From NCBI GenBank assembly GCA_964387145.1, contig CAYLVM010000043.1:1-17776 (forward strand): a stretch of 17,776 nucleotides of DNA, written 5' to 3'. This DNA comes from JAMBLL01 sp964387145. GTDB lineage: Bacteria > Actinomycetota > Acidimicrobiia > Spongiisociales > UBA5794. The translations under genes and the position numbers were made by a program. This document shows, one piece after another, positions 1 through 8,339 of this stretch. How positions within the stretch are numbered: position 1 is the stretch's first letter; every line of letters begins with the position of its first letter. Under the pieces are notes generated by a model. That model saw nothing but the letters and a program-made list of their open reading frames with translations, did not search any database and was not told the DNA's origin.

Positions 1-1203
1 ATGACCAGGAAACTTCGTGTCGGCGATGTCGAGGTTGGGGGGGGAGCGCCGATTGCGGTGCAGTCGATGACCACGACAAAGACCGCAGACGTCGATGGCA
101 CGCTTGCCCAGATCTACGCTCTGGCGGGAGCCGGCGCAGACATCGTGCGTGTCACGTGTAACACCGTGGAAGCCGCGCAGGGCATCGCCGAGATGATGCC
201 CCGCTCACCGGTCCCCATCATCGCCGACATCCACTTTCAGCACCGTCTCGCGCTTGCTGCGATCGAGGCCGGTGTCTCGGCACTCCGACTCAACCCCGGG
301 AACATCCGCAACGAGCAACACATCAAAGAGGTCGCTGCAGCTGCCGGGCAGGCGGGAATCTCGATCCGGATCGGTGTCAACGCGGGATCACTCGACAAGG
401 ACCTACTCGATGCCTACGGTGGCCCGGTCCCCGAAGCGCTCGTAGCCTCCGCAATGCAGGAGGCCCGGTACCTCGAGGAGGTGAACTTCGACAACATCAA
501 GATCTCCGTGAAGCACTCGAACGTTCGTCTCATGGTGGAGTCGTACAGACTCCTGGCCGACACCACCGACTATCCGCTTCACCTCGGCGTGACCGAGGCC
601 GGCCCACCGCCGGGTGGGCTGATCAAGTCCGTGGCAGGTATCGCGACCTTGCTCAACGAGGGCATCGGCGACACGATCCGTTTCTCGCTCACCGCAGATC
701 CGGTTGAGGAGGCCAAGGCTGGGCGTGCCCTCCTCGAGTACCTCGGGCTTCGTGAACGTTCGACACTCGACCTGATCGCCTGTCCGTCGTGCGGACGGGC
801 GGAGGTCGACGTCATCAAGGTCGCGTCCGAAGCCAATGAACGCCTCGAAGAGTTGGGGCTCCCGATCCAGGTCGCCGTCATGGGGTGTGTCGTCAACGGC
901 CCCGGAGAGGCACGCGAAGCCGATCTCGGCCTTGCAGCGGGGCGTGGTCGGGGTCATCTCTTCATCAAAGGTGAGGTCGTGCGTGTCGTTCCCGAGGCAG
1001 AGATGGTCGATGCCCTCGTTGAGGAAGCGAGGTTGCTCGACGAGCAGGGTGCCGAGGCGCGCCTCGCGGCAGCGGACGTCACCGCGGCGGACCTCGCAGC
1101 CGAGGAGCGACTCGAGCTGATCTCGATGCGAGGGGATGCCAACCGGTCCGAGGAGCGACGACGAGCCGTCAAGGACATCGCCGAGCCAGAAGGCTCGTCC
1201 TGA
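1..1203 (+). CDS. ispG: IspG, 4-hydroxy-3-methylbut-2-enyl diphosphate synthase
   Basis: This cytoplasmic [4Fe-4S] enzyme of the MEP isoprenoid pathway reductively converts 2-C-methylerythritol 2,4-cyclodiphosphate to HMBPP. The family signatures are visible: the N-terminal VQSMTTTKT segment, the TIM-barrel motif RLNPGNI, the central GVTEAGPPPGG stretch, and the cluster ligands C261 and C264 (ACPSCGR), C296 and E303 (GCVVNGPGEA). The frame is open to a TGA at 1201-1203, giving 400 aa, with about 45 extra Ala/Glu-rich residues after the conserved C-terminal domain. An ATG sits exactly at base 1. Many actinobacterial IspG proteins start 5-20 residues earlier, so the true start could lie outside the window. 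proS follows after 40 nt and is probably cotranscribed. Confidence 0.96.
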   Translation: MTRKLRVGDVEVGGGAPIAVQSMTTTKTADVDGTLAQIYALAGAGADIVRVTCNTVEAAQGIAEMMPRSPVPIIADIHFQHRLALAAIEAGVSALRLNPGNIRNEQHIKEVAAAAGQAGISIRIGVNAGSLDKDLLDAYGGPVPEALVASAMQEARYLEEVNFDNIKISVKHSNVRLMVESYRLLADTTDYPLHLGVTEAGPPPGGLIKSVAGIATLLNEGIGDTIRFSLTADPVEEAKAGRALLEYLGLRERSTLDLIACPSCGRAEVDVIKVASEANERLEELGLPIQVAVMGCVVNGPGEAREADLGLAAGRGRGHLFIKGEVVRVVPEAEMVDALVEEARLLDEQGAEARLAAADVTAADLAAEERLELISMRGDANRSEERRRAVKDIAEPEGSS

Positions 1204-1243
1204 TCCACCGCTAAGCTCGCGCCATTCAACTTCCAGGAGCAAT

Positions 1244-2950
1244 GTGCGCTGGTCCAAGGCATTCATCCCAACTCTTCGTGACGCCCCCGCCGACTCCGAG
1301 GCGGTGAGCCACAAGCTGCTCGTGCGGGCAGGGTATATCCGGCAGCTGATGTCGGGCGTGTACTCCATGCTGCCTCTCGGCCAGCTGGTCAGGGACAAGG
1401 TCATGGACGTCATCCGTGACGAGATCGATGCGATCGGTGGCCAGGAGTTTCTTCTCCCACAGTTGCACCCCATGGAGATATGGGAGCGGACCGGCCGCGC
1501 CGAGACGATGAAAGACATCATGATGACGTTCGACGACATCAAGGGATCGCGCGTCGTTCTCGGCCCCACACACGAGGAGATCTTCGCGACACTTGCAAGA
1601 GAGCTCACCTCCTACAAGCAACTTCCTCAACTCTGGTACCACATCCAGACGAAGTTCAGGGACGAGGCAAGGCCGAAGTCCGGGCTGTTGCGCGTTCGTG
1701 AGTTCACGATGAAGGACTCCTACACGTTCGACATCGACTTCGACGGTCTCGATGTGCAGTTCGACCGCCACTTCGACGCATATACCCGCATCTTCGATCG
1801 TCTCGGGATGGAGACGATCGCGGTCAAGGCATCGTCGGGCGCAATGGGTGGAAAGGACTCCGTCGAGTTCATGGCGCCCAGCGCAGTGGGGGAGGATGAG
1901 GTAGCTCACTGTGCAGCATGTGGATATGCGGCCAACGTCGAGACGGCGTCATCGGTGATCCCGAAGGTGGAGGATCCTGAAGGGGATCACGACCTCGAGA
2001 CGTTCGATACGCCTGGCGTGCGCACGATCGCCGATCTCGAGAGGTTCGAAGGCGGTGCCCCGGCGGATCACCAGATAAAGACCCTCGTCTACATGGTGGA
2101 CCTCGAACCTACCCTCATCTTGATGCGCGGCGACCACAGCGTTCAAGATCAGAAGCTCATGGATCACCTCGAATCCACGGACGTTCGGCCGGCCCAACCC
2201 GACGAGATCGTCGAGTTGCTCGGTGCCGATGCGGGAAGCCTCGGTGCGGTAGGGGTGGTCGAAGTACGCATCGTTGCTGATGAAGCGCTGCGGGGCCGTT
2301 CTGGCATGACCACGGGAGCAAACGAGAACGACAAGCATGTGCGCGGCGTGAGCATCGAACGCGACATCACCGTATCGGAGTGGGGGGACCTTCGCGAGGT
2401 CGCCGCCGGTGAGGGGTGTTCGACGTGTGGCGAGCCACTTGACGTGTTCACCGCCATCGAGGTTGGTCACATCTTCAAACTCGGCACGTTCTACGCCGAC
2501 TCACTCGGGGTGACGGTACTCGACGAGAACGGGGTGACTGCGCCGATCGTCATGGGCTCGTACGGCATCGGTATCGAGCGGAACATGGCGGCGTCGGTCG
2601 AGGCGAACCATGACGACAAGGGGATCATCTGGCCGATGTCGATCGCTCCGTACCACGTCATCGTGACCCTGGTGCGGGTCGACGACACGACGATGCAGGC
2701 CGGCGAGTCGATTCACGATGACCTGACGGCGAACGGCATCGAGGTCCTGCTCGACGATCGGGACGAGCGTCCTGGAGTGAAGTTCAACGACGCTGAGCTG
2801 ATCGGTGTGCCGCTGCGGGTAACCGTTGGGCCGCGAGGACTCGGCAACGGCATCGTGGAGCTTTTGGATCGTCGTTCGGGGGAATCGACCGAGATCACCC
2901 TCGACGATGTCGTCCCGACGATCACCCGACTCGTCGCTGCGAGCGTCTGA
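1244..2950 (+). CDS. proS: Prolyl-tRNA synthetase (bacterial type with editing insertion)
   Basis: ProRS charges tRNA-Pro with proline in the cytoplasm. I chose the GTG at 1244 because AGGAG lies at 1235-1239 and the protein then begins VRWSKAFIPTLRD, the usual start of the family, giving 568 aa. The open frame extends further left but only into ispG. Class II synthetase motifs are clear: motif 1 near GVYSMLPLG, motif 2 from about residue 138 (FRDEARPKSG) and motif 3 from about 438 (GSYGIGIER). Between motifs 2 and 3 lies the INS (YbaK-like) domain, about residues 220-400, which removes mischarged Ala-tRNA-Pro. It is bracketed by two CxxC pairs (C223/C226 and C392/C395), a zinc-ribbon-like pairing. 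The C-terminal anticodon-binding domain contains DDRDERPGVKFNDAELIG. An independent promoter follows the gene. Confidence 0.96.
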   Translation: MRWSKAFIPTLRDAPADSEAVSHKLLVRAGYIRQLMSGVYSMLPLGQLVRDKVMDVIRDEIDAIGGQEFLLPQLHPMEIWERTGRAETMKDIMMTFDDIKGSRVVLGPTHEEIFATLARELTSYKQLPQLWYHIQTKFRDEARPKSGLLRVREFTMKDSYTFDIDFDGLDVQFDRHFDAYTRIFDRLGMETIAVKASSGAMGGKDSVEFMAPSAVGEDEVAHCAACGYAANVETASSVIPKVEDPEGDHDLETFDTPGVRTIADLERFEGGAPADHQIKTLVYMVDLEPTLILMRGDHSVQDQKLMDHLESTDVRPAQPDEIVELLGADAGSLGAVGVVEVRIVADEALRGRSGMTTGANENDKHVRGVSIERDITVSEWGDLREVAAGEGCSTCGEPLDVFTAIEVGHIFKLGTFYADSLGVTVLDENGVTAPIVMGSYGIGIERNMAASVEANHDDKGIIWPMSIAPYHVIVTLVRVDDTTMQAGESIHDDLTANGIEVLLDDRDERPGVKFNDAELIGVPLRVTVGPRGLGNGIVELLDRRSGESTEITLDDVVPTITRLVAASV

Positions 2951-2990
2951 GGAGATTTCTCGGCGGAATGGGTCGGCAGCGAGGACACGC

Positions 2991-2999
2991 TGGTATAAT
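2991..2999 (+). promoter_or_regulatory. Extended -10 promoter of the rimP-nusA-infB operon
   Basis: TGGTATAAT is a consensus -10 hexamer (TATAAT, 2994-2999) preceded by the extended TGn element. No good -35 is seen at 16-18 nt, which is tolerated in extended -10 promoters. Transcription would start near 3006 and leave a leader of about 80 nt before rimP. The element lies in the only sizeable gap (137 nt) between proS and rimP, so it probably makes rimP-nusA a separate transcription unit. Confidence 0.72.
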
Positions 3000-3017
3000 C
3001 AGGTGACGAACCGAGTT

Positions 3018-3062
3018 CTCTGCTAGGGGTGGGCCGTGGCCCGCCTCTTTGTTTGAGCAGAG
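3018..3062 (+). terminator. Leader hairpin, candidate attenuator before rimP-nusA
   Basis: The core stem pairs 3028-3034 with 3039-3045 (GGTGGGC / GCCCGCC with one G-U) around a CGUG loop. It is followed at once by CTTTGTTT, an intrinsic-terminator layout. An outer 7-bp inverted repeat (CTCTGCT 3018-3024, AGCAGAG 3056-3062) encloses hairpin and T-rich tract, and the 9-mer GAGTTCTCT occurs directly repeated at 3013 and 3060. Because it lies downstream of the promoter, it would act on rimP-nusA transcription itself; it could also stop read-through from proS. Autoregulation of nusA operons through leader structures is known in other bacteria. That use here is inference. Confidence 0.6.
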
Positions 3063-3087
3063 TTCTCTTTGGCGTGTTAGGAGTACG

Positions 3088-3567
3088 GTGAGCAGCGTTG
3101 CTCAGAAACTATGGGATCGGATAGATCCGTATGTGTCCGCCGAGGGCATCGAACTCGATGATGTCGAGGTGCTTGGTGGTGGGCAGATTGTGCGGGTTAC
3201 GGTCGATGCAGACGAACCCGTTGGTGTCGATCGTATCGCCGAGCTGTCCCGCGGGATCAGTAGGCTGATCGACGAAGACGACCCGTTTCCCAGCTCGTAC
3301 ACCCTCGAAGTGTCATCGCCGGGCCTCGAGCGCAAGCTCACACGGCCGAGGCACTACGCCAAGTCCATCGGAGGCGTCGTGAAGGTGAAAACCTTCGGCG
3401 AGGTCGATGGTGTCAAGACTCATGAAGGCGAACTCATCGCTGCCGACAAGGCAGGTTTCACGGTGATCGTCGATGACAACGAACGAAGAATCGCATACGA
3501 CGAGGTGTCCTCTGCACGGACTGTGTTCGTGTGGGAAAAGGGCGCCCGACCGGGCAAAGACGCGTAG
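3088..3567 (+). CDS. rimP: Ribosome maturation factor RimP
   Basis: RimP (DUF150/YlxS family) helps assemble the 30S subunit by aiding maturation around S12 and the central pseudoknot. The GTG at 3088 is chosen because AGGAG lies at 3079-3083 and the protein then begins VSSVAQKLWDRI. An upstream TTG at 3049 would lie in the leader hairpin and is less likely. The product has 159 aa. The N-terminal domain contains SRGISRLIDEDD and the family hallmark LEVSSPGLERKLTRPRHY. The C-terminal SH3-like domain (KVKTFGE onward) precedes a short basic tail. The stop is 8 nt before the nusA start, so the two genes are translated from one transcript, as in most bacteria. Confidence 0.95.
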   Translation: MSSVAQKLWDRIDPYVSAEGIELDDVEVLGGGQIVRVTVDADEPVGVDRIAELSRGISRLIDEDDPFPSSYTLEVSSPGLERKLTRPRHYAKSIGGVVKVKTFGEVDGVKTHEGELIAADKAGFTVIVDDNERRIAYDEVSSARTVFVWEKGARPGKDA

Positions 3568-3575
3568 GAGTGACG

Positions 3576-4784
3576 ATGGACTACAACCTGATGGATGCCC
3601 TCGAGATGCTCGAACGGGAGAAGGGCGTCCCACGAGACACGATTCTCGAGGCTCTCGCGAACGCGCTCGTCTCTGCGTACAAGAGGACGCCGGGTGCCGC
3701 CGAGGAGGCCAGAGTCACGATCGACGCAGACACCGGCGAGATCTGCGTGTACGGCCAGGAGCTCGACGAGGACGGCAACGTCACCGATGAGTGGACGGAC
3801 ACTCCGGAGGACTTCGGACGAATCGCAGCCTCGACGGCCAAGCAGGTCATCTTGAAGCGACTCAGAGACGCCAAGCGTGAGCAGGTGTTCGATCTCTACG
3901 ATGGGCGTGAGGGAGATCTCATCACGGGGATCGTCCAACAGTCCGACCACCGCTACGCCATTCTCGACCTCGGTGATGCCGAAGCCATCCTTCCCGGATC
4001 CGAGAAGATCCCGTACGAGCGTCTCGAGCGAGGCAACCGTGTCAAGGCGTGGATCCTCGAAGTTCGATCCGAGGGGAAGGGCCCCCAGATCGTCGTCTCG
4101 AGGAGTCACCCGGAGTTCATTCGTGCCCTCTTCGAACTCGAGGTCCCTGAGCTCGTCGACGGCGACATCGAGATCAAGGCGATCGCACGTGAGGCGGGCC
4201 ACAGGACCAAGATCGCTGTCGCATCGAACGATCCGAACGTCGACCCCGTAGGGGCATGCGTTGGAGCACGCGGGTCGCGGGTACGCCAGGTGGTGAACGA
4301 GCTCAAGGGAGAGAAGGTCGACATCGTCGAGTGGGACGATGATCTGTCTCGTTTCATCGCCGAGGCGCTCAGTCCCGCCCGTGTGCAAGACGTCAGGCTC
4401 GATGAGGAAGAGCACACAGCGATCGTGATCGTGCCCGACCATCAGCTGTCGCTTGCGATCGGCAAGGAAGGCCAGAACGCACGCTTGGCGGCGCGCCTGT
4501 CGGGCTACCGTATCGATATCCGATCTGAGTCACAGGATCTCGGCCTCGACGTCGAGGAGGATGAGGATGTCGAGTTCGAGACCGTCGCCGAAGGTGACGG
4601 AGCGGTCGAGGCGATCGCGCTCGAGGATGCCCCAGAAGGGGACGACGGCGACAACTCCGATGATGTCGAGGAGACATCTGACGAGCCGTCCCAAGAGACG
4701 CCGAAAGAGGAATTGGAGGACGCAGCCCCTATCGCGGCTGCGTCGACACAGAACGATGACGAGGCAGCAGATCCCCAGGAGTGA
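3576..4784 (+). CDS. nusA: Transcription elongation/antitermination factor NusA
   Basis: NusA binds RNA polymerase and nascent RNA, modulating pausing, termination and rRNA antitermination. ATG 3576 is preceded by AGGAG at 3566-3570, which overlaps the rimP stop; the product has 402 aa. Domains in order: N-terminal polymerase-binding domain (about 1-125), S1 domain (about 130-200, beginning DLITGIVQQ), KH1 with its GARG loop, and KH2 with GKEG (LAIGKEGQNARLAARL, ending about residue 316). Residues 321-402 form a strongly acidic, Ser/Asp/Glu-rich tail with no globular look. Many actinobacterial NusA proteins end soon after KH2, so this tail is unusual; it recalls in position the acidic repeats of enterobacterial NusA but shows no clear repeat unit. 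infB follows with only 30 nt between. Confidence 0.96.
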   Translation: MDYNLMDALEMLEREKGVPRDTILEALANALVSAYKRTPGAAEEARVTIDADTGEICVYGQELDEDGNVTDEWTDTPEDFGRIAASTAKQVILKRLRDAKREQVFDLYDGREGDLITGIVQQSDHRYAILDLGDAEAILPGSEKIPYERLERGNRVKAWILEVRSEGKGPQIVVSRSHPEFIRALFELEVPELVDGDIEIKAIAREAGHRTKIAVASNDPNVDPVGACVGARGSRVRQVVNELKGEKVDIVEWDDDLSRFIAEALSPARVQDVRLDEEEHTAIVIVPDHQLSLAIGKEGQNARLAARLSGYRIDIRSESQDLGLDVEEDEDVEFETVAEGDGAVEAIALEDAPEGDDGDNSDDVEETSDEPSQETPKEELEDAAPIAAASTQNDDEAADPQE

Positions 4785-4814
4785 TCTGACTGCGACGACC
4801 GCGCGGAGGTAACG

Positions 4815-6944
4815 GTGGCGAAGGTACGTGTATATGAACTAGCTCGAGAGCTTGGACGCGAGTCCAAGGACGTGCTCGAGCGCGCTCGCGACCTCGGCAT
4901 CGAGGTGAAGACAGCCTCGTCCGGCATTGACGAAGAGGCCGTCGCGCTCGTCCGATCGTCGTTCGACGAGGCGTCCAAGACGGCAACGGAGTCCGTTGCC
5001 GTCACAGCGGCTGTGCCGGCCGAACCGGAGCCCGTCGCTGTCGCAGCGGCTGTGCCGGCCGAACCGGAGCCTTACTTCCTCGAGGATGATGGCGATGAAG
5101 CCGCAGAGGCCGATGAGGCTGAGCCGGCACCGTCCGTCGAGGGCGACGCCGAGACAGCTCCCGACGACGCGGAGGAGAAGGTCCTTCTCGTCGAGCCGGG
5201 AATCACGGTTCACGAGCTCGCCCGGATGGTGAAGATCCGCACGGCCGAGATCACCAAGACACTGATGTTCATGGGCGAGATGGTTCCCGGCGGTGGAGAG
5301 ATCCCGCTGAAGGCCATCGAGCCGCTTGGCCGCGAGCTCGGCTGGGAGCTTCTCGTCGCCGAGTCCGATGAGGAGGAAGAGGACCTCGGCCGTCAACGGC
5401 ACATGATCGAGTACGAGGACGACCCGTCCACGCTCGTGACCAGGCCGCCGGTTGTCACCGTGATGGGCCACGTCGATCACGGCAAGACACAGCTGCTGGA
5501 CACGATCCGCCACGCGAACGTCATAGAGGGCGAAGCGGGAAGGATCACCCAGCACATAGGTGCCTATCAGGTCGAACGCGACGGATCCAAGATCACGTTC
5601 ATCGATACCCCAGGTCACGAAGCGTTCACCGCGCTGCGTGCACGAGGCGCCGAGATCACGGACATCGCGATCATCGTCGTGGCAGCCGACGACTCCGTCA
5701 TGCCACAGACTGCCGAAGCGATCAGCCATGCAAAGGCTGCAGGCGTCCCGATCATCGTTGCCATCAACAAGATGGATCTCGAGGCCGCAGACCCGTTCGC
5801 CGTACGTGCAGCGCTCACCCATCATGAGATCGTCGTTGAGGACCTCGGCGGCGACGTTCCTGCAATTGAGATCTCGGCACTCAAGGGAACGAACATCGAG
5901 GATCTGCTCGAGATGATCTCCCTCGTCGCTGAAGTCGAGGAGCTGACTGCCAACCCGAAGGCTCCGGCCGTCGGAACCGTGATCGAAGCCCAACTCGAAG
6001 TTGGAAGGGGCCCGGTTGCCACGGTCATCGTGCAGCGGGGAACCCTCAAGAAGGGCGATGCCATCGTCGCTGGTCCCGTCGCCGGACGGGTTCGTGCCAT
6101 GTTCGACGATGCAGGGAACCAGCTGAAGGAGGCGGGTCCGTCTTCACCCGTCGTCGTCATGGGATGGGACGACATTCCAACGGCCGGGGACATGTTCGAG
6201 GTGGCAAAGAACGAACGAACAGCTCGCAAGATGGCCCAGGCCAAGGTCGATGAGATCCGTGCGAGCGAGCTCACGGTCCCGACCGCTACCGACCGCCTCG
6301 GGATGCTCATCGAGCAGATCCGTACCCAGGACCACTCAGAGTTGAGATTGATCGTCAAGACCGATACTCACGGATCGCTCGAGGCGATCAAGGACTCGGT
6401 CGGGAAGATCTCGCGAGACGACGGGTATGTCACGATCGTGCACTCCGGCGTCGGTGGGATCACGACCAACGACGTCGCTCTCGCCGAAGCCTCGGGTGCG
6501 ATCATTTACGGTTTCAACGCACGGCCGGATGCATCGGCGCGCGCTGCAGCCAAGAAAGCGGCGATCGACATCCGCACCTTCTCCATCATCTACGAGCTGC
6601 TCGACGACGTCGAATCGTTGCTCGTCGGTGAGCTCACACCGGAGGAGATCGAGAACTTCCTCGGCGTTGCAGAGGTACGCCAGGTCTTCCGTGCACCGAG
6701 ACTCGGCATGGTTGCAGGATCGTACGTCACCGAAGGCAGCATCAACCGCAACGCACGGGTACGCCTTGTGCGTGATGGAGTGGTCGTGTACGACGGAAGG
6801 ATCGTCTCCCTCCGTCGTTTCAAGGACGACGTGCAGACGGTCGCGACCGGCTACGAGTGTGGCATTGGACTAGCGAATTTCAGGGACATCAAGGAAGGCG
6901 ACACGATCGAGTCGTACGAGGTCCGCGAGATCGCGCGTACCTGA
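4815..6944 (+). CDS. infB: Translation initiation factor IF-2
   Basis: IF-2 is the GTPase that positions initiator fMet-tRNA on the 30S subunit and promotes subunit joining. GTG 4815 follows GGAGGT at 4805-4810. The 709-aa protein opens with an IF2_N module (VRVYELARELG, residues 3-50). A low-complexity Ala/Pro/Glu linker follows that contains a perfectly placed 13-residue duplication, and then a second IF2_N-like segment (ITVHELARMVKI). The G domain shows G1 GHVDHGKT (218-225), G3 DTPGHE (264-269), G4 NKMD (318-321) and G5 SALKG. C-terminal domains II-IV follow, including TDTHGSLEAIKD. Many actinobacterial IF-2 proteins exceed 900 aa, so the N-terminal linker is compact here. No ylxR gene separates it from nusA. 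Confidence 0.97.
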   Translation: MAKVRVYELARELGRESKDVLERARDLGIEVKTASSGIDEEAVALVRSSFDEASKTATESVAVTAAVPAEPEPVAVAAAVPAEPEPYFLEDDGDEAAEADEAEPAPSVEGDAETAPDDAEEKVLLVEPGITVHELARMVKIRTAEITKTLMFMGEMVPGGGEIPLKAIEPLGRELGWELLVAESDEEEEDLGRQRHMIEYEDDPSTLVTRPPVVTVMGHVDHGKTQLLDTIRHANVIEGEAGRITQHIGAYQVERDGSKITFIDTPGHEAFTALRARGAEITDIAIIVVAADDSVMPQTAEAISHAKAAGVPIIVAINKMDLEAADPFAVRAALTHHEIVVEDLGGDVPAIEISALKGTNIEDLLEMISLVAEVEELTANPKAPAVGTVIEAQLEVGRGPVATVIVQRGTLKKGDAIVAGPVAGRVRAMFDDAGNQLKEAGPSSPVVVMGWDDIPTAGDMFEVAKNERTARKMAQAKVDEIRASELTVPTATDRLGMLIEQIRTQDHSELRLIVKTDTHGSLEAIKDSVGKISRDDGYVTIVHSGVGGITTNDVALAEASGAIIYGFNARPDASARAAAKKAAIDIRTFSIIYELLDDVESLLVGELTPEEIENFLGVAEVRQVFRAPRLGMVAGSYVTEGSINRNARVRLVRDGVVVYDGRIVSLRRFKDDVQTVATGYECGIGLANFRDIKEGDTIESYEVREIART
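4995..5072 (+). repeat. 39-bp tandem duplication inside infB
   Basis: Two adjacent 39-bp units (4995-5033 and 5034-5072) encode VAVTAAVPAEPEP and VAVAAAVPAEPEP, residues 61-86 of IF-2. They differ at only a few bases. The unit is a multiple of three, so copy number can change without breaking the frame. It falls in the disordered linker between the N-terminal modules, where length variation is tolerated. Confidence 0.85.
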
Positions 6945-6988
6945 TCGACTGCCGGATCCGGTAGCGCAGGCGACGACGGGACGAACCC

Positions 6989-7375
6989 ATGTCACGACAG
7001 AAGAGCCCGAGGATGCGGAAAGTGGACGAGCTCGTGCGCGAGGTCGTCGCCGAAGCGGTAACGGAACTCAAGGATCCCCGTATCGGGTTCCTCACGATCA
7101 CAGGGGCCAAGACGAGTCCGGATCTTCGCTACGCCATCATCTTCTACTCGGTGCTCGGCACGGAGGAGGAGAAAGAGGACACCGCCGTCGCGCTCGAGAG
7201 GGCGACGGCGAGGATCCAGCGGGCCATCGCGACCGAGACGAGGCTGCGGTACACGCCCAAGCTCGAGTTCCGCGTCGATCCGGCGATCGATGAGGGCATC
7301 CGTATCTCTCAGATCATCGCAGAGATGCACGAATCTGAACTCGAATCCGACGATGGCGACTCCGACGATGACTGA
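6989..7375 (+). CDS. rbfA: Ribosome-binding factor A
   Basis: RbfA is a small KH-fold protein that binds the 30S subunit near helix 1 of 16S rRNA during late maturation and cold adaptation. ATG 6989 begins MSRQKSPRMRKVDELVREVV; the Shine-Dalgarno is weak (GGGACG). The 128-aa length is normal. Recognisable parts are the N-terminal helix, the LKDPRIGFLTITG strand, the SPDLRYA(I)IFYSV segment, and the C-terminal TPKLEFRVDPAIDEGIRISQII motif. It ends with an acidic tail rich in Asp and Glu. It lies 44 nt after infB, in the usual order, and its last codons overlap the start of the next gene. Confidence 0.94.
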   Translation: MSRQKSPRMRKVDELVREVVAEAVTELKDPRIGFLTITGAKTSPDLRYAIIFYSVLGTEEEKEDTAVALERATARIQRAIATETRLRYTPKLEFRVDPAIDEGIRISQIIAEMHESELESDDGDSDDD

Positions 7376-8339
7376 GCGTTCCGCCGCGATTGGCGATGTC
7401 GTTCGCGTGCTGAAGAATGCAACGTCGATCGGTGTGGTTGGTCACATCGGTCCCGACGGAGACGCTCTCGGGTCGATGGTGGCTCTCAGCGTTGCCGCCC
7501 GCGGGGCAGGCATCGACGCAGTTGCGTCCTTCGGGGATCCGTTCGTGGTGCCCGACGAGATGTCGTTTCTCGATTCGTCGACCCTGGTCCCGCCGGGAGA
7601 GTTCCCCGCCGACCTCGATGTCGGTGTCGTCGTGGACACGTCGGTTCCGCATCGTGTCGGCAGCCTGCTGAGCCAGTTGAACAGAGCGAAGCGCCTGGTC
7701 ATCATCGACCATCACATCTCCGACGGTGCCTGGGGCGACCATCTCCTCATCGACCGATCCGCTGCGGCAGCGGCAGAACTCGTCTACGAGCTGCTCGTCG
7801 AGCTCGATTGGCCGATCACCGAGGCCGTGGCAACGGCCCTCTACACCGGGATCGTGACCGATACCGGTCGATTCCAGTACTCCTCGACGTCGCCGAACAC
7901 ACACAGGATCGCGGCGAAGCTCCTCGAGAGAGGGGTCCATCCCGACGTGATCGGGCAGAAGCTCTTCGAGGAGGCCCCGTTCGGCTACTACAAGGTCGCG
8001 GCCGCGGTACTCGCTCGGGCCGTCCTTGACACCGATCACCGCTTCGTATGGTCGGTGATGACGCCGAACGATCTCGATGAGGCAGGGCTGGAGTACCACG
8101 AGACCGACGCCCTGATCGATCTGGTCCGCATGGCACGAGGCACCGAAGTGGCGTGCCTCCTCAAGGTCAAGAAGTCGGGCGTCATCAAGGGCAGTATGAG
8201 ATCCCGCGGTCGGATCGACGTGGCATCGATAGCGAGCAGCTTCGGGGGTGGAGGCCACCACAACGCTGCCGGATTCACCTCGAGCGAGTCTCCCGACGTG
8301 ATCATTGCCAAGGTCACATCCTTGTTGCCTGCATCATGA
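7368..8339 (+). CDS. nrnA: DHH/DHHA1 phosphoesterase, NrnA-like nanoRNase/pAp phosphatase
   Basis: Members of this family degrade 2-5 nt RNAs and, in many species, dephosphorylate pAp; in Actinobacteria some also act on cyclic dinucleotide products. The DHH domain shows GHIGPDGDALGS (H26, D30, D32), an Asp in VVVDTSVPHRVGS, and DHH at residues 114-116. The C-terminal DHHA1 domain ends with FGGGGHHNAAGF (292-302), the substrate-binding motif. I prefer ATG 7368, which overlaps the rbfA stop by 8 nt and gives 323 aa. ATG 7353 in the same frame would add five residues, and neither has a clear Shine-Dalgarno. The stop overlaps the truB start (ATGA). Placement between rbfA and truB is a common actinobacterial and firmicute arrangement. 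Confidence 0.92.
   Translation: MTERSAAIGDVVRVLKNATSIGVVGHIGPDGDALGSMVALSVAARGAGIDAVASFGDPFVVPDEMSFLDSSTLVPPGEFPADLDVGVVVDTSVPHRVGSLLSQLNRAKRLVIIDHHISDGAWGDHLLIDRSAAAAAELVYELLVELDWPITEAVATALYTGIVTDTGRFQYSSTSPNTHRIAAKLLERGVHPDVIGQKLFEEAPFGYYKVAAAVLARAVLDTDHRFVWSVMTPNDLDEAGLEYHETDALIDLVRMARGTEVACLLKVKKSGVIKGSMRSRGRIDVASIASSFGGGGHHNAAGFTSSESPDVIIAKVTSLLPAS

Noticed and set aside
403..1608. Minus-strand open frame of 401 codons across ispG/proS
   Set aside because: It lies antisense to two certain genes, spans their junction and has no recognisable motif; it is a by-product of GC-rich codon use.
4839..5993. Minus-strand open frame of 384 codons
   Set aside because: It mirrors infB, including its tandem duplication, and has no independent support.
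6952..6961. CCGGATCCGG palindrome between infB and rbfA
   Set aside because: It is a loopless 10-bp palindrome expected by chance in GC-rich DNA; no hairpin or operator partner is visible.
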